Shown: positions 19,650 through 30,592, counted from the stretch's first letter. The stretch is 64,000 nucleotides of DNA from Geobacillus sp. 46C-IIa (GCF_014679505.1 NZ_CP061474.1:2614001-2678000), one strand, 5' to 3'. Program-made: numbers and translations. The notes: generated from the letters alone by a model not told the origin.

Positions 19650-22600
19650 AAAATCACCGCCTGTTCTGCCTGTTTTTTCTTTTCCAACCAGCCGTGGATC
19701 GGCTGCACATCAAGATGATCCACATCGAGCGCCTGCAAGAAGAGCTTCAATGTCTCGGGCTCTGTGAAGACGAGCAATTGTCGGGACAACGCAGCCATTC
19801 GTTTCAGCGCCTCGTCTTCTTCTTTGCCCAAGTCGATCACCGCCAGCGCCGCATCGCGCTTCACCCATTCGGCAAACGGGGACTCGAACACGATCACCAG
19901 CTGTTTCGCTTCGATTTCCGCCGCCAGCGCTTCATCGATGCCACCAATGACGTAAATTTCATTCGCATTTGCTTTCTTTTGCAAATACGCATAAAACGCC
20001 TTGTACGCTGCTTCTTCCTTCGTCGCGGCGATGCTGATGCCTTCGCCGGTCGATTTCATTTCCGGCCCAACGGTTGGGTCAACGCCCAGCAGTTTGTATG
20101 TGGAAAATACTGGGTATTTCAACACAACGTACGGCAGGACCGCCAATTCACACCCTTTTCCATCCACCATGTCGACAAGCGATTTCCCAAGCAATAACTT
20201 TGTCGCAATTTGCGCCAGCGGAACGCCGGTCGTTTTGCTGACGATCGGCACCGTTCGGCTCGCGCGCGGGTTGACTTCCAACACGTATACATCGCCGCCG
20301 GCAATGACGTATTGAATGTTCATAATCCCTTTAAAACCGAGTTTTTTCGCGATTCGTCCGGCATAATCGATGATTTTCGTTTTTTCTTCGTCTGTGAGCG
20401 TCTGCGTCGGCAGCCAAGCGTAGCTGTCGCCGGAGTGGACGCCGGCTTTTTCGACGTGTTCGATAATCGTCGGCAGCAACATGTCCGTCCCGTCCGTCAC
20501 GATGTCTGCTTCCGCTTCTTTCCCGTCCAAATACGCGTCAATCAAAATCGGGTATGTCAACTCCCCTTGCTCGATCAGAGCGGCGAGCTGCACCTCATTG
20601 TGGACGATGAACATGCCGCGGCCGCCGATGACATAAGATGGACGGAGCAATATCGGATAACCGATCTCCTCCGCTTTGGCGGCGAGCTCTTCGGCGTTGT
20701 CCGCCATCAAGCCGGGGACGTGCGGAATGTCAAGTTCTTCAAGCAGTTGGTAAAAGCGGTCGCGGTCTTCGAGCTGGTCAATGATATCGTAAGTGACGCC
20801 AAGCAACGGCACACCGGCTTCTTCGAGTCCTTTGACCAAATTGATCGCCGTCTGGCCGCCGAATTGGACGATGACATGCTTGATTTGTTCGGCTTCAATG
20901 ACATCGAGGACGCTCTCTAAGGTAAGTGGTTCAAAGTATAGGCGGTCAGCGACGGCAAAATCGGTCGACACCGTTTCCGGGTTGTTGTTGATCATCACCG
21001 TCTCATACCCTTCCTGCTGCAAAGCAAACACGCTATGGACAGAGCTGTAGTCGAACTCAATGCCTTGGCCGATGCGGATCGGCCCGGCGCCGATGATCAG
21101 CACTTTCTCCTTGCCGCTTGCTTGTTTCCGCTCATCTTCGCCGAAATACGTCGAGTAGTAGTAATCCGTCTCCGAATGGAACTCGGCCGCACACGTATCG
21201 ACCATTTTGTATGATGGCACGATGCCGAGCTCCTTCCGCTTGTTGCGCACGTCGAGCTCAGTCACGCCCCACGTTTCAGCCAAAAAGGCGTCGCTTGCCC
21301 CTTTTTCTTTCAAGAAACGGAACGTCGCTTCATCGATTGTGTCGAACGTCGTCGCCGTGGCTTGCTTCTCAAGGGCGACGAGCCGTTCGAACGAGCAAAG
21401 GAAAAAGCGATCGATTTTCGTCCACGCATGAATGGTTTCGACTGTTACGCCGCGGCGGAGCAGCTCCAAAATAGCGAAAAAGCGGCGGTCGTCTTTATTG
21501 ACAAGCAACTGTTTCAACTCGTCATTCGTTTTCGCCGAAAGTTCCGGCAAAAACAGTCCATTGTTTTTGCCTTCAAGCGACTGAACCGCTTTTTGGAATG
21601 CCCGTTCCATATTGCGGTCGATCGCCATCACTTCTCCAGTCGCCTTCATTTGCGTGCCGAGCTTCCGGTCCGCATACGGAAACTTGTCAAACGGCAAGCG
21701 CGGAAACTTGACGACGACATAGTCCAAAGCCGGTTCAAAGCTGGCGTATGTCGTTTTCGTCACCGGATTGACGAGTTCCGCGAGCGTATAGCCGACCGCC
21801 AACTTCGCTGCAATGCGGGCGATCGGGTAGCCGGTCGCTTTGGACGCGAGCGCCGACGAACGGCTGACGCGCGGGTTGACCTCGATTAAATAATATTGTT
21901 TGCTGTTTGGGTCAAGGGCAAACTGAATGTTGCAGCCGCCGATGATCCCTAAGGCAGAAATGATTTTCACCGCTGAAGAACGAAGCATTTGGTACTCTTC
22001 GTCCGTGAGCGTCTGCGACGGCGCAACGACGATCGAATCGCCCGTATGGACGCCGACCGGGTCGACGTTTTCCATATTGCAAACCGTGATGCACGTATTC
22101 GACTGATCGCGCATCACCTCATACTCAATTTCTTTAAACCCGGCGACGCTCCGTTCAATTAAGCATTGCGTGATCGGGCTTTCAGCGAGCCCTTTTTCGA
22201 CGAGAGCGATAAATTGCTCCATGTTTTCCGCAATGCCGCCGCCCGTCCCGCCGAGCGTATACGCGGGACGAATAATGATCGGAAAACCGATTTTTTCGGC
22301 AAACGCGACCGCTTCTTCGACGCTCGTAATAATTTCGCTTTCCGGCACCGGTTCGCCAAGCTCATGCATCAATGCGCGGAACGCTTCGCGGTCTTCTCCG
22401 CGCTTAATCGCTTCAATCGGTGTTCCGAGCAGTCTCACCCCATATTTTTCGAGCACGCCGGCTTCATGAAGCGCAAACGCCAAGTTGAGCCCGGTCTGGC
22501 CGCCGAACGTCGCCAGCAGCCCGTCCGGACGTTCTTTGGCGATGACCGCTTCGACGGCGTCGACCGTGAGCGGCTCGAAATAAACGGCATCGGCATGGAC

Positions 22601-22774
22601 GTCATCCGTCATGATCGTCGCCGGATTGTTGTTCACCAAAATGACGCGGTATCCTTCTTCTTTCAAGGCGATGCACGCCTGTGTACCAGAATAGTCAAAC
22701 TCAGCCGCCTGGCCGATGACGATCGGCCCTGATCCAATCAGGAGAATGGACTGAAGCGAACAATCTTTAGGCAT
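19646..22774 (-). CDS. carB: Carbamoyl-phosphate synthase large subunit (arginine-linked)
   Basis: 1042 aa when started at ATG 22772-22774 ([11 protein letters not shown]). A longer reading frame runs into carA and is not real coding. Two homologous ATP-grasp halves are visible, each opening with an ATP-site segment ([20 protein letters not shown] and [20 protein letters not shown]), followed by a short allosteric domain. Its place inside the arg operon suggests the arginine-specific isoenzyme rather than the pyrimidine one. It overlaps carA by 8 bases. Confidence 0.95.
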   Translation of the reverse strand: MPKDCSLQSILLIGSGPIVIGQAAEFDYSGTQACIALKEEGYRVILVNNNPATIMTDDVHADAVYFEPLTVDAVEAVIAKERPDGLLATFGGQTGLNLAFALHEAGVLEKYGVRLLGTPIEAIKRGEDREAFRALMHELGEPVPESEIITSVEEAVAFAEKIGFPIIIRPAYTLGGTGGGIAENMEQFIALVEKGLAESPITQCLIERSVAGFKEIEYEVMRDQSNTCITVCNMENVDPVGVHTGDSIVVAPSQTLTDEEYQMLRSSAVKIISALGIIGGCNIQFALDPNSKQYYLIEVNPRVSRSSALASKATGYPIARIAAKLAVGYTLAELVNPVTKTTYASFEPALDYVVVKFPRLPFDKFPYADRKLGTQMKATGEVMAIDRNMERAFQKAVQSLEGKNNGLFLPELSAKTNDELKQLLVNKDDRRFFAILELLRRGVTVETIHAWTKIDRFFLCSFERLVALEKQATATTFDTIDEATFRFLKEKGASDAFLAETWGVTELDVRNKRKELGIVPSYKMVDTCAAEFHSETDYYYSTYFGEDERKQASGKEKVLIIGAGPIRIGQGIEFDYSSVHSVFALQQEGYETVMINNNPETVSTDFAVADRLYFEPLTLESVLDVIEAEQIKHVIVQFGGQTAINLVKGLEEAGVPLLGVTYDIIDQLEDRDRFYQLLEELDIPHVPGLMADNAEELAAKAEEIGYPILLRPSYVIGGRGMFIVHNEVQLAALIEQGELTYPILIDAYLDGKEAEADIVTDGTDMLLPTIIEHVEKAGVHSGDSYAWLPTQTLTDEEKTKIIDYAGRIAKKLGFKGIMNIQYVIAGGDVYVLEVNPRASRTVPIVSKTTGVPLAQIATKLLLGKSLVDMVDGKGCELAVLPYVVLKYPVFSTYKLLGVDPTVGPEMKSTGEGISIAATKEEAAYKAFYAYLQKKANANEIYVIGGIDEALAAEIEAKQLVIVFESPFAEWVKRDAALAVIDLGKEEDEALKRMAALSRQLLVFTEPETLKLFLQALDVDHLDVQPIHGWLEKKKQAEQAVIL

Positions 22775-23831
22775 ACACTTTCTCTCCCTTTGCGACGGTT
22801 TGCAAAAATTCGTCGAAAATATATCCGGTATCATGCGGCCCCGGATGCGCCTCGGGGTGGTATTGCACCGATAAAATCGGCTTATGGCGATGGACGAGGC
22901 CTTCGACCGAGCCGTCATTGACATTGACAAAGCGGACGTCAAACGGCATGGCCGCCAGGCTTTCCTCTTTGACGACATAACTATGGTTTTGCGACGTCAT
23001 CATTACTTTTTGTTTCACGGCATCCCACACCGGCTGGTTGGCGCCGCGGTGCCCGAAGCGAAGCTTTTCCGTATCCGCCCCGTGCGCCAAGGCAACAAGC
23101 TGATGGCCAAGACAGATGGCAAGCGTCGGATACCGGTCGATGAGCCGGCGGATAGCCGGGAGCTGGGCGCTTAACTGCTTCGGATCGCCCGGGCCATTCG
23201 AGAGAACAAGGCCGTCCGGCTTGAGTACATCGATCGCTTCCGGCGTCGTATCGTGCGGCACGACGGTCACTTGACAGCCGCGCGATACGAGCGAGCGCAA
23301 AATCGATTTTTTATAACCGAAATCGAGGAGCACGATATGCGGCCCTCCGTGGCCATACGTCTCCATTCTTTTCGTCGACACGGCGCGCACCAGGAACGCT
23401 GCTTCCTCACGAAAGACAGATGGAACGGACGACAGGCTGAGCTCCGCCATCATCGTCCCTTCCGTGCGGATTTCTTTGACAAGGGCGCGCGTATCGACGT
23501 GGGTGAGCAGCGGAATGTTCCAATGCTGCAAATATTCCGCCAGGCTGTATTTCGCCCCGTAATGAAACCCTTCGCGGCTCGCCTCGTAGACGATGACCGC
23601 TTCCACATGCGGGCGCTTGCTTTCAAAGTCTTCCTCATTGATGCCGTAGTTGCCGATCAACGGGTACGTAAAGACGATGATTTGGTTTTTATACGACGGG
23701 TCGGTCAGCACTTCTTGATATCCGGTCATGCCGGTAAAAAAGACGATTTCCCCGCTCACCTTTCCTTCAAGCGGGGCGGCAAGCTCGCCGCTGAACGTTT
23801 TCCCGCTGGCCAGATGCAAATACGCTTTCAT
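22767..23831 (-). CDS. carA: Carbamoyl-phosphate synthase small subunit
   Basis: 354 aa glutamine amidotransferase subunit that feeds ammonia to CarB. The class I triad is visible: Cys in LAICLGHQL, and His and Glu in YHPEAHPGPHD. I start at ATG 23829-23831 with GAGGTG just upstream. The GTG nine bases earlier lies within the ribosome site. It lies between argD and carB in the arginine operon. Confidence 0.95.
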   Translation of the reverse strand: MKAYLHLASGKTFSGELAAPLEGKVSGEIVFFTGMTGYQEVLTDPSYKNQIIVFTYPLIGNYGINEEDFESKRPHVEAVIVYEASREGFHYGAKYSLAEYLQHWNIPLLTHVDTRALVKEIRTEGTMMAELSLSSVPSVFREEAAFLVRAVSTKRMETYGHGGPHIVLLDFGYKKSILRSLVSRGCQVTVVPHDTTPEAIDVLKPDGLVLSNGPGDPKQLSAQLPAIRRLIDRYPTLAICLGHQLVALAHGADTEKLRFGHRGANQPVWDAVKQKVMMTSQNHSYVVKEESLAAMPFDVRFVNVNDGSVEGLVHRHKPILSVQYHPEAHPGPHDTGYIFDEFLQTVAKGEKVYA

Positions 23832-23866
23832 TGGCGCCACCTCATCGTTTGATTTTTATAACCGCT

Positions 23867-23884
23867 CAAGAATTTTTATGCATA
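23867..23884 (-). promoter_or_regulatory. ARG-box-like site before carA
   Basis: On the minus strand TATGCATAAAAATTCTTG matches the ARG box pattern (WNTGNATWWWWATNCANW) at all but two fixed positions. It lies in the 87-base gap between argD and carA, the largest gap in the operon, and could be an internal ArgR/AhrC site. No clear promoter goes with it. Confidence 0.45.
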
Positions 23885-23918
23885 AATAGGAATAAAAATG
23901 AAGCCGTCAGCTGCCTGA

Positions 23919-25079
23919 TTACAAGACAGCCGAGGCGTTGGCATGCTTCAATACTGCCGTTAACATGTCCACCGCTTGATCGATTTCCGCCTTCGTCACA
24001 ACAAGCGGCGGCAGCAGGCGGATCACCTTCGGCCCGGCCGGCAAAACGAGCAAGCCGCTTTCATGAATCAAAGGCAAGAGTGGCGCGATGTCCATTTGGC
24101 ATTCCACCCCGACAAGCAGTCCGAGCCCGCGCACGTCCTTGACGATGTCAAGCGGGGAGAGCGTCTCGTTTAACCGTCCGAGCAAGTAGCTCCCTTTTTC
24201 TTGCACCTCTTGCAAAAACGCTGGATCGAACACGACTTCGAGCGTCGCCTTGGCGGCGGCCATCGCGATCGGGTTGCCGCCAAACGTCGATCCGTGCACG
24301 CCCGGACCGAACGACTCCTTCAAAAACGCTTTGCCGATCATCGCACCAACCGGAATGCCGCTGCCAAGTCCTTTGGCGACCGTCATTATATCCGGCTCAA
24401 TGCCAAAATGTTGGTAAGCAAACGGCTTCCCAGTCCGGCCGATGCCGGTTTGCACTTCGTCAATGATCAGGAGCGCGCCGTATGTTTGACACAGCTCCGC
24501 CGCCGCTTGCAAAAACGCTGGATCCACCGGGCGGACGCCACCTTCGCCTTGGACGACCTCAAGCATCACCGCCGCAATCTCATCGCTCATGGCTTCTTTC
24601 AGCGTAGCCACATCATTGAACGACAAATGGATAAATTCCGGAAGGAGCGGGCCGAAGCCGCTATGCACTTTCTCCTGCCCGGTCGCCGCCATCGTCGCAA
24701 ACGTCCGGCCGTGAAACGATTGATGGAACGTGATGACTTTGTGTCTTCCGGTATGTTTGCGGGCCAGCTTCAACGCGGCCTCGTTCGCCTCGGCCCCGCT
24801 GTTGCAGAAAAAGACGCAGTCGCCGGCGCTGTGATCGGCAAGCAAGGAGGCGACCTCTTCTTGAATCGGGATCGTAAATAAGTTCGATACGTGCCAATAT
24901 TGATTGAGCTGTTGTTCAATCGCCTTTTGGACGTGTGGATGACGATGGCCGAGATTGCAAACGGCAATGCCAGAAACGAAATCGAGATATTGTTTTCCGT
25001 TGACATCGGTCACCACCGTTCCTTCCGCCGATTGAACGGCAATCTTCCAGCGGTTGTATGTCGGAAACAGCGCGCTCAT
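23919..25079 (-). CDS. argD: Acetylornithine aminotransferase
   Basis: PLP enzyme of 386 aa converting N-acetylglutamate semialdehyde to N-acetylornithine. The class III pattern is visible: [18 protein letters not shown], the Asp in [15 protein letters not shown], and the PLP Lys in [15 protein letters not shown]. The start at ATG 25077-25079 follows GTGGGGGT. Only two bases separate it from the argB stop. Confidence 0.95.
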   Translation of the reverse strand: MSALFPTYNRWKIAVQSAEGTVVTDVNGKQYLDFVSGIAVCNLGHRHPHVQKAIEQQLNQYWHVSNLFTIPIQEEVASLLADHSAGDCVFFCNSGAEANEAALKLARKHTGRHKVITFHQSFHGRTFATMAATGQEKVHSGFGPLLPEFIHLSFNDVATLKEAMSDEIAAVMLEVVQGEGGVRPVDPAFLQAAAELCQTYGALLIIDEVQTGIGRTGKPFAYQHFGIEPDIMTVAKGLGSGIPVGAMIGKAFLKESFGPGVHGSTFGGNPIAMAAAKATLEVVFDPAFLQEVQEKGSYLLGRLNETLSPLDIVKDVRGLGLLVGVECQMDIAPLLPLIHESGLLVLPAGPKVIRLLPPLVVTKAEIDQAVDMLTAVLKHANASAVL

Positions 25080-25081
25080 TA

Positions 25082-25861
25082 TTAGTAGACCCCCACTTCG
25101 TTTTCTTTCCGAATCGTTGTCCCGTGCCATGTTCCTTGTTCATAAAACGGCGCTTTGCCGCTGACGATCACCACTTCCGGCAGCGCATCGGACAGGGCGG
25201 AGATCGCTGCTTTCACTTTTGGGATCATCCCGCCGGTGATGACGCCGTCTTCGATCAACTGCTCGACCATCTCCGCTGTCGCTTCTTCGACGAGCGTGCC
25301 GTCTTGCAAAATGCCAGGCACGTTCGTCACAAAGGCGAGCTGGCTCGCACCGATGGCTGCGGCCACCGCCCCGGCCGCCGTGTCGGCGTTAATGTTGTAT
25401 GTTTGCCCGCTTTGGTCGATGCCAAGCGGGGAAATAACCGGGATGTAGCCCGCCTCAAGCAGCGTGCGCAAAAGACGGAAGCGAACCGTTTTCACCCGGC
25501 CGACATAGCCAAGTTGATTTAAGTCAATCGGTTCCGCTTCGAGCAGCCCTCCGTCCACGCCCGAGACGCCGACAGCCGGCAAACCGTGTTGTGTAAGCAT
25601 GGCGACGAGCTGTTTGTTCACTTGGCCCGAGAGCACCATTTCTACAACAGCAAGCACTCCTTTGGTTGTTTTCCGCAAGCCGTTGACAAACTCGCTCGGC
25701 ACCGCCAGTTTTTTCAACATTCGCCCGATTTCCGGGCCGCCGCCGTGGACGATGACGACATTCATCCCTTGTTCGCGCATCGTTTTCACGCTGGCAAAAA
25801 AGGCGGGAGACAGCTCATCAAGCACGCTGCCGCCGCATTTGATCACGACCGTGTTCCCCAT
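25082..25861 (-). CDS. argB: N-acetylglutamate kinase
   Basis: 259 aa amino-acid kinase fold. It begins [15 protein letters not shown] (nucleotide-binding Lys and Gly-Gly), then [14 protein letters not shown], and ends with an ATP-site [10 protein letters not shown]. It phosphorylates N-acetylglutamate, the second step of the acetylated arginine route. The ribosome site AAGGGGAGAG precedes the ATG, with 12 bases to argJ. Confidence 0.95.
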   Translation of the reverse strand: MGNTVVIKCGGSVLDELSPAFFASVKTMREQGMNVVIVHGGGPEIGRMLKKLAVPSEFVNGLRKTTKGVLAVVEMVLSGQVNKQLVAMLTQHGLPAVGVSGVDGGLLEAEPIDLNQLGYVGRVKTVRFRLLRTLLEAGYIPVISPLGIDQSGQTYNINADTAAGAVAAAIGASQLAFVTNVPGILQDGTLVEEATAEMVEQLIEDGVITGGMIPKVKAAISALSDALPEVVIVSGKAPFYEQGTWHGTTIRKENEVGVY

Positions 25862-25873
25862 TTCTCTCTCCCC

Positions 25874-27106
25874 TTATGTTCGGTAGCTGGCGTTAATTTT
25901 CACGTAATCGTACGTCAAATCGCAACCCCAAGCGATCCCAAAGCCATCGCCGATATGAAGATCGACGTCAATGACGATCATTTCATTTTGCAAGTAGGCG
26001 GCCGCTTCCTCTTCCGAGAACGGCTGCGGCTCGCTCCCTTTTAACATCACGATCGGCCCGATGGCGACATCGACGTTGTCGGGGTTCACGTCGGCATCCG
26101 CATAGCCGATCGCGCCGATGATTCGCCCCCAGTTGGCGTCCGCGCCGTAAACAGCCGTTTTCACCAAGTTGGAGCCGACGATTTGCTTGGCGATTTTTTT
26201 CGCCTCATCATCCGTTTTCGCGCCGCGCACGCGCACTTCGATCAGCTTTGTCGCCCCTTCGCCGTCTTTTGCGATTTGTTTCGCCAAGTCTTCGCACGTT
26301 TTTCGCAGCGCTTCGTAAAAGCTCCCCCAATCTGGATGATCGGGCGTCAGCTCGCCATTCCCAGCCAAGCCGCTCGCCATGACAACGACCATATCGTTTG
26401 TCGACGTGTCGCCGTCGACTGTAATTTGGTTAAACGAAACGTCCGTAATCGATCGCAGCGCCGCGTGCAGCACCGGAGGCGAAATATTGGCATCGGTCGT
26501 AATGAACGCAAGCATCGTCGCCATGTTCGGGTGAATCATCCCCGACCCTTTCGCCGCCCCGCCGATCGTCACCGTTTTGCCGTCCACCGTCGTTTGGTAA
26601 CAAGCGCGCTTCATCACCGTATCGGTCGTTAAAATGGCTGTTTGAAACGCTTCAGCATCCGCCATCGTCGCTCCTGGGGCAAGCTTTTCGATGCCGGCGC
26701 GAATTTTCTCCATCGGCAAATATTCGCCGATCACGCCCGTTGAAGCAACAGCCACACGATGCGGCGCAAGGCCGAATTGTTTCGCACACAGGTCGCGCAT
26801 TTCATACGCATCGCGAAGCCCTTGCGCACCAGTGCAGGCGTTCGCGCAGGCGCTGTTGACGATGACCGCCTGCAATGTTTGCTCGACCGCTAGGCTTTCC
26901 TGCGTCACTTTGAGCGGCGCCGCCTGAAAATGGCTTTGGGTATACACAGCGGCGGCCGAAGCTGGCACGTCGCAGATAATGACCCCTAAATCATTTTTCG
27001 AATAGCGCAGCCCGGCTTGCACTCCGGCCGCTTGAAATCCTTTTGGCGTGACGATCGTTCCATCGGCAAGCGCCGTCACTTGCGCCGTTTGTTTCGTCAT
27101 TGTCAT
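25874..27106 (-). CDS. argJ: ArgJ, ornithine acetyltransferase / NAGS
   Basis: Recycles the acetyl group from acetylornithine to glutamate. 410 aa if started at ATG 27104-27106 behind AAGGGGAACG. The self-cleavage and nucleophile Thr is visible in IHPNMATML, so two chains of about 200 residues are expected. G. stearothermophilus ArgJ is known to be bifunctional, but whether this one is cannot be read from sequence. It lies between argC and argB. Confidence 0.95.
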   Translation of the reverse strand: MTMTKQTAQVTALADGTIVTPKGFQAAGVQAGLRYSKNDLGVIICDVPASAAAVYTQSHFQAAPLKVTQESLAVEQTLQAVIVNSACANACTGAQGLRDAYEMRDLCAKQFGLAPHRVAVASTGVIGEYLPMEKIRAGIEKLAPGATMADAEAFQTAILTTDTVMKRACYQTTVDGKTVTIGGAAKGSGMIHPNMATMLAFITTDANISPPVLHAALRSITDVSFNQITVDGDTSTNDMVVVMASGLAGNGELTPDHPDWGSFYEALRKTCEDLAKQIAKDGEGATKLIEVRVRGAKTDDEAKKIAKQIVGSNLVKTAVYGADANWGRIIGAIGYADADVNPDNVDVAIGPIVMLKGSEPQPFSEEEAAAYLQNEMIVIDVDLHIGDGFGIAWGCDLTYDYVKINASYRT

Positions 27107-27122
27107 CGTTCGTTCCCCTTCC

Positions 27123-28157
27123 TTACGGATAGATCGGCAAGGATGGGAGGCCCGCGGCCTCATCCCATCCCATCATCAAATTGAAGTTTTGCACCGCCTG
27201 CCCGGCCGCGCCTTTCATCAAGTTATCGATCACCGACACGACCGTCACCCGACCCGTCCGTTCATCATAGGCGAGGCCGATGTCGCAATAGTTCGAGCCG
27301 TACACTTCTTTCGTCGCCGGAAACTGTCCCGGCTGGCGAATGCGGACAAACGGCGAATCTTGATAACTTGTTTTATATAAATCTAGTAAATCGCTAAGGG
27401 AAAGCGGCTGTTTCGCCTTCGCGTACATCGTCGCCATAATGCCTCTTGTCATCGGGATCAAATGGGTGCTGAACGTGATCGGCTCCATCGCCTCGTTCCA
27501 TGTTTCGAGCATTTGTTCAATTTCCGGAATGTGCTGATGGGCGTTCACTTTATAAATTTTCACGTTTTCGTTTACTTCGGAAAAATGCGTTCCGAGCCCT
27601 GCTTTCCGCCCCGCGCCCGACACGCCCGACTTCGCATCAACGACGATCGAGTCTTCGTTTACCCATCCTTCCCTGACAAGCGGAGCCAGACCAAGCAGCG
27701 TCGCCGTCGGATAGCAGCCTGGGTTGGATAGAAGCTCGGCCTCGCGGATCGCTTCTCGGTTCCACTCGGTCAATCCGTACACCGCCCGCTCCAAATACGC
27801 AGCCGGCGCCGCCTCGCGCCCGTACCATTGTGCGTACACCGCGCCGTCTTTCAAACGGAAATCACCCGATAAGTCAATCACTTTCACCCCGCGGTCGACA
27901 AGCGCCGGAGCCCACTCCCCCGACACCCCAGGCGGCGTGGCAAAAAAGACCGCATCATACTTGACGAGCGCTTCGATGTCCAGTTTATGCAAGACCGCGC
28001 CGTCGATCGCGCCGACGTGCGGGAAGCTTTCCGACAAATGAATCCCATCTTGCGACGACGAATAGACGTCACAGCGGTCAACGTGCGGATGGCCATGCAA
28101 GATGCGAAACAGCTCCGCGCCGCTGTATCCCGTCGCCCCGATGATTGCCACTTTCAT
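27123..28157 (-). CDS. argC: N-acetyl-gamma-glutamyl-phosphate reductase
   Basis: NADPH-dependent reductase, 344 aa. It starts KVAIIGATGYSGAELFRIL (Rossmann loop) at ATG 28155-28157 behind GAGGGGGAAC. The catalytic Cys is in LLSNPGCYPTA. A longer frame upstream crosses the promoter and is not coding. It is the first gene of the arginine operon. Confidence 0.95.
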   Translation of the reverse strand: MKVAIIGATGYSGAELFRILHGHPHVDRCDVYSSSQDGIHLSESFPHVGAIDGAVLHKLDIEALVKYDAVFFATPPGVSGEWAPALVDRGVKVIDLSGDFRLKDGAVYAQWYGREAAPAAYLERAVYGLTEWNREAIREAELLSNPGCYPTATLLGLAPLVREGWVNEDSIVVDAKSGVSGAGRKAGLGTHFSEVNENVKIYKVNAHQHIPEIEQMLETWNEAMEPITFSTHLIPMTRGIMATMYAKAKQPLSLSDLLDLYKTSYQDSPFVRIRQPGQFPATKEVYGSNYCDIGLAYDERTGRVTVVSVIDNLMKGAAGQAVQNFNLMMGWDEAAGLPSLPIYP

Positions 28158-28196
28158 GACGTTCCCCCTCACCCGTATGTGCCTCATGTAGTACCC

Positions 28197-28242
28197 ATTA
28201 TAATACTGTATAAAAATAAAATCAAATGTATATTTAATAATT
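28197..28242 (-). promoter_or_regulatory. argC promoter with double ARG box (ArgR/AhrC operator)
   Basis: Promoter: TTGATT, 17 bases, TATAAT on the minus strand (28197-28225). Overlapping its spacer and -35 are two 18-base ARG-like boxes two bases apart. The box at 28205-28222 (ACTGTATAAAAATAAAAT) has one mismatch to the fixed positions of WNTGNATWWWWATNCANW, and the box at 28225-28242 has two. Paired boxes at this spacing are the usual ArgR operator, so arginine should repress the whole operon. Confidence 0.8.
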
Positions 28243-28416
28243 TTTGTGGAATTTTTTTCTTTCTCATTCACCTCCCCACGGAGCGGCCAAACCTGCTCTG
28301 ACTGCACTGATGGAATCCATTCTTTTATCCATCCACCCATTGACTCCGGCGTACAGACTCTCACGAAAGATTCACCCAATGTTCAACAAGTTTTCAATCT
28401 TTTCACTATCCTTATA

Positions 28417-28444
28417 TTGACTTCCCTCTTTTTTCCTGTACACT
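28417..28444 (+). promoter_or_regulatory. fnr promoter
   Basis: TTGACT, 16-base spacer, TACACT on the plus strand, about 40 bases before the fnr start. Confidence 0.6.
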
Positions 28445-28482
28445 TTTATATAGCGACACATTCTACGCAAGGTTGTGATCGG

Positions 28483-29169
28483 ATGAACGAGGTTGAATCT
28501 CGTGAATGGCAGAAATGGCTTACATCACTTGGACATGATCTTCGCCTTGAAAAAGGAACGTACTTGTTTCAAGAAGGGGAAAAGGCAGACGACATTTACT
28601 ATATTCGATCGGGGAAAATCCAAATCAGCAAAATGGACATGGACGGACGGGAGCTGACGCTGCGCATTTGCAGCCAAGGCGATTTGATCGGCGAGCTGAC
28701 GCTCTTTTGCCCCGGCGCCCGCTATATGCTGACGGCGAAAGTGCTGGAAGACGGCGTCGTTTCCGCCATTAAGCGCGAGACGCTCGAACAAGAGCTCGCC
28801 AACAACCCGAAACTGGCCATCGAATTCATGAAATGGATGAGCCTCCATTTCCGCAAAACGCAAACGAAATTCCGCGATTTGATTTTACATGGCAAAAAAG
28901 GAGCGCTGTATTCCACGCTCATCCGCCTTTGCAACAGCTACGGCGTGATGAAAGAAGACGGCATTTTGATCGACGTGCCTCTTACGAACCAAGAGCTTGC
29001 CAACTTTTGCGGCACCGCCCGCGAAGTCGTCAACCGCATGCTCGGCGACTTGCGGAAAAAAGGCGTCATCTCCGTGCAAAAAGGAAAAATTCGCGTCCAC
29101 GACTTGCAATACTTGCGCGACGAAATCGCCTGCGAAGGCTGCCCGCCCGAGCTGTGCAGCATTGACTGA
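28483..29169 (+). CDS. fnr: Fnr-type oxygen-sensing Crp-family regulator
   Basis: 228 aa from ATG 28483. The N-terminal half is a cyclic-nucleotide-binding barrel (EKGTYLFQEGEKADDIYYIR). The C-terminal half is a winged helix with LTNQELANFCGTAREVVNRM. At the extreme C-terminus there is a Cys cluster, CEGCPPELC (Cx2Cx4C), the arrangement that holds the [4Fe-4S] cluster in Bacillus Fnr. It probably activates anaerobic genes. The longer reading frame upstream lacks a ribosome site. Confidence 0.88.
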   Translation: MNEVESREWQKWLTSLGHDLRLEKGTYLFQEGEKADDIYYIRSGKIQISKMDMDGRELTLRICSQGDLIGELTLFCPGARYMLTAKVLEDGVVSAIKRETLEQELANNPKLAIEFMKWMSLHFRKTQTKFRDLILHGKKGALYSTLIRLCNSYGVMKEDGILIDVPLTNQELANFCGTAREVVNRMLGDLRKKGVISVQKGKIRVHDLQYLRDEIACEGCPPELCSID

Positions 29170-29201
29170 CGGGCGGGTGCGGCGAAAAAGAAGGGGCTGA
29201 C

Positions 29202-29230
29202 CTCCAAAGATCGTCTTACGACCTTTGGAG
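29202..29230 (+). terminator. Hairpin after fnr
   Basis: CTCCAAAG and CTTTGGAG plus inner TCGT/ACGA form a 12 of 13 bp stem with a 3-base loop. There is no T run. It marks the end of the conserved core before the mobile region. Confidence 0.45.
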
Positions 29231-29373
29231 ATAGCTGGTGCTATGTCAAGAAAACGGACACGTTAAACCTCACATTTCGCACCCTAACAAGGTTACAAGA
29301 AAGGATTTTTCTTTTTTAGAATCACTTTCCGACCAACACAACGAGCGATGGCAATCCTTTGATGTTAGTCTAG

Positions 29374-29437
29374 ATTATAGACACAACGAATAGAGAAATG
29401 TATAGTAAATCTATCAATCATAAGGAGTGTCTATAAT
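29374..29437 (+). promoter_or_regulatory. Start-codon-masking inverted repeat of IS3
   Basis: ATTATAGACAC (29374-29384) is exactly complementary to GTGTCTATAAT (29427-29437), which includes the first two bases of the OrfA start codon and follows its AAGGAG site. A transcript entering from outside would fold and hide the start. Confidence 0.6.
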
Positions 29438-29723
29438 GACAAGACGTTTTGATAAAGAATTCAAAATACATGCAGTAAAATTAGTGGTCGAGGAAGGAAA
29501 AGTGGTCTCTCAAACCGCAAGACAACTCGATATTTCGCCAAAAACTCTTCATAAATGGGTCGCAGATTATAAAAAAGATGCCGAACATAGTTTTGTAGGA
29601 AGTGGAAACCTCAAACCAGAAGATCAAGAAAAGCGCGAACTCCAAAAACGCATCCGTGACCTTGAGGAGGAAAACGCTATTTTAAAAAAGGCCATGAGCA
29701 TCTTCGCCAAAAACCAGAAGTAA
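29436..29723 (+). CDS. IS3 OrfA (helix-turn-helix)
   Basis: 95 aa from ATG 29436, behind AAGGAG. It contains a helix-turn-helix (VSQTARQLDISPKTLHKWV) and a C-terminal leucine-zipper-like coil. Near its end is the slippery heptamer A-AAA-AAG at 29684-29690 in the correct phase. A -1 shift there enters the OrfB frame and gives the OrfAB transposase, as is established for IS3 elements. Confidence 0.9.
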   Translation: MTRRFDKEFKIHAVKLVVEEGKVVSQTARQLDISPKTLHKWVADYKKDAEHSFVGSGNLKPEDQEKRELQKRIRDLEEENAILKKAMSIFAKNQK

Positions 29724-29761
29724 TTTATACATTCATTCATACGCATAGAAAGGAGTTTCGC

Positions 29762-30592
29762 GTGGCGAAGATGTGTGAAGTCTTAGGCGTTTCAAGAAGT
29801 GGATACTATGCTTGGATCAAACGGCCGGAGAGCCAACAAAAGAAAAGACAGGAAGCGTTGAAAAAGCAAATCAAAAAGATTCATATCAATTCAAGAGAAA
29901 CATATGGCAGTCCAAAAATCACAAAAATCCTTCAGAAACAAGGAGTCGAGGTATCTCAAAAAACGGTCGCCAGAATCATGAAAGATGGGAACATTCGTTC
30001 AAAAACAAAGAAAAAATACAAGGCAACCACGAACTCGAAGCATCATTGGCCTGTGTACCCCAACTTATTGAATCAGCAGTTTGAAGTGAATGAGCCGAAT
30101 CAAGCATGGGTGGCGGATATCACGTATATTTGGACGAAAGAAGGCTGGCTGTATTTCGCATCCATCATGGATTTGTTTTCTCGTAAAATTGTAGGATGGC
30201 ATCTTTCCGAGCGTATGACAAAGGAGTTAGTGATCAAAGCATTCCAACGAGCCATCCATCGGCGAAATCCTCAACCTGGTCTGATTCACCATTCGGATCA
30301 AGGGAGCCAGTATGCATCGAATGAATACCAAGCCATGTTGAGGCAATACGGAATCCAGACGAGCATGAGTCGAAAGGGAAACTGTTATGACAACGCATGT
30401 GCGGAATCGTTTCACAGCATCCTGAAAAAGGAACTCATTTTCCACGAAACCTTTACGACAAGGAAAGAAGCGAAACAACGGATTTTTGAATACATTGAGT
30501 GTTTTTATAATGCCGAGCGAATTCATTCCGCTAATGAGTACGTGTCTCCGATGGCGTATGAGAAGATGCATCAGCAAGGCAAAAAGCAGTGA
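29762..30592 (+). CDS. IS3 OrfB (DDE integrase domain)
   Basis: 276 aa as shown from GTG 29762. The frame is open back to the slippery site at 29690, so the natural product is probably the OrfAB fusion. It carries an HTH_21-like N-terminus and an rve/DDE core with Asp in VADITYIWT, Asp in HHSDQGSQYAS, and Glu in NACAESFHSILKKEL. No internal lesion is seen, so the element may be active. Confidence 0.92.
   Translation: MAKMCEVLGVSRSGYYAWIKRPESQQKKRQEALKKQIKKIHINSRETYGSPKITKILQKQGVEVSQKTVARIMKDGNIRSKTKKKYKATTNSKHHWPVYPNLLNQQFEVNEPNQAWVADITYIWTKEGWLYFASIMDLFSRKIVGWHLSERMTKELVIKAFQRAIHRRNPQPGLIHHSDQGSQYASNEYQAMLRQYGIQTSMSRKGNCYDNACAESFHSILKKELIFHETFTTRKEAKQRIFEYIECFYNAERIHSANEYVSPMAYEKMHQQGKKQ

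Noticed and set aside
19646..22978. Longer carB start at 22978
   Set aside because: The extra N-terminal sequence overlaps carA in another frame and has no ribosome site. ATG 22772-22774 fits the family N-terminus.
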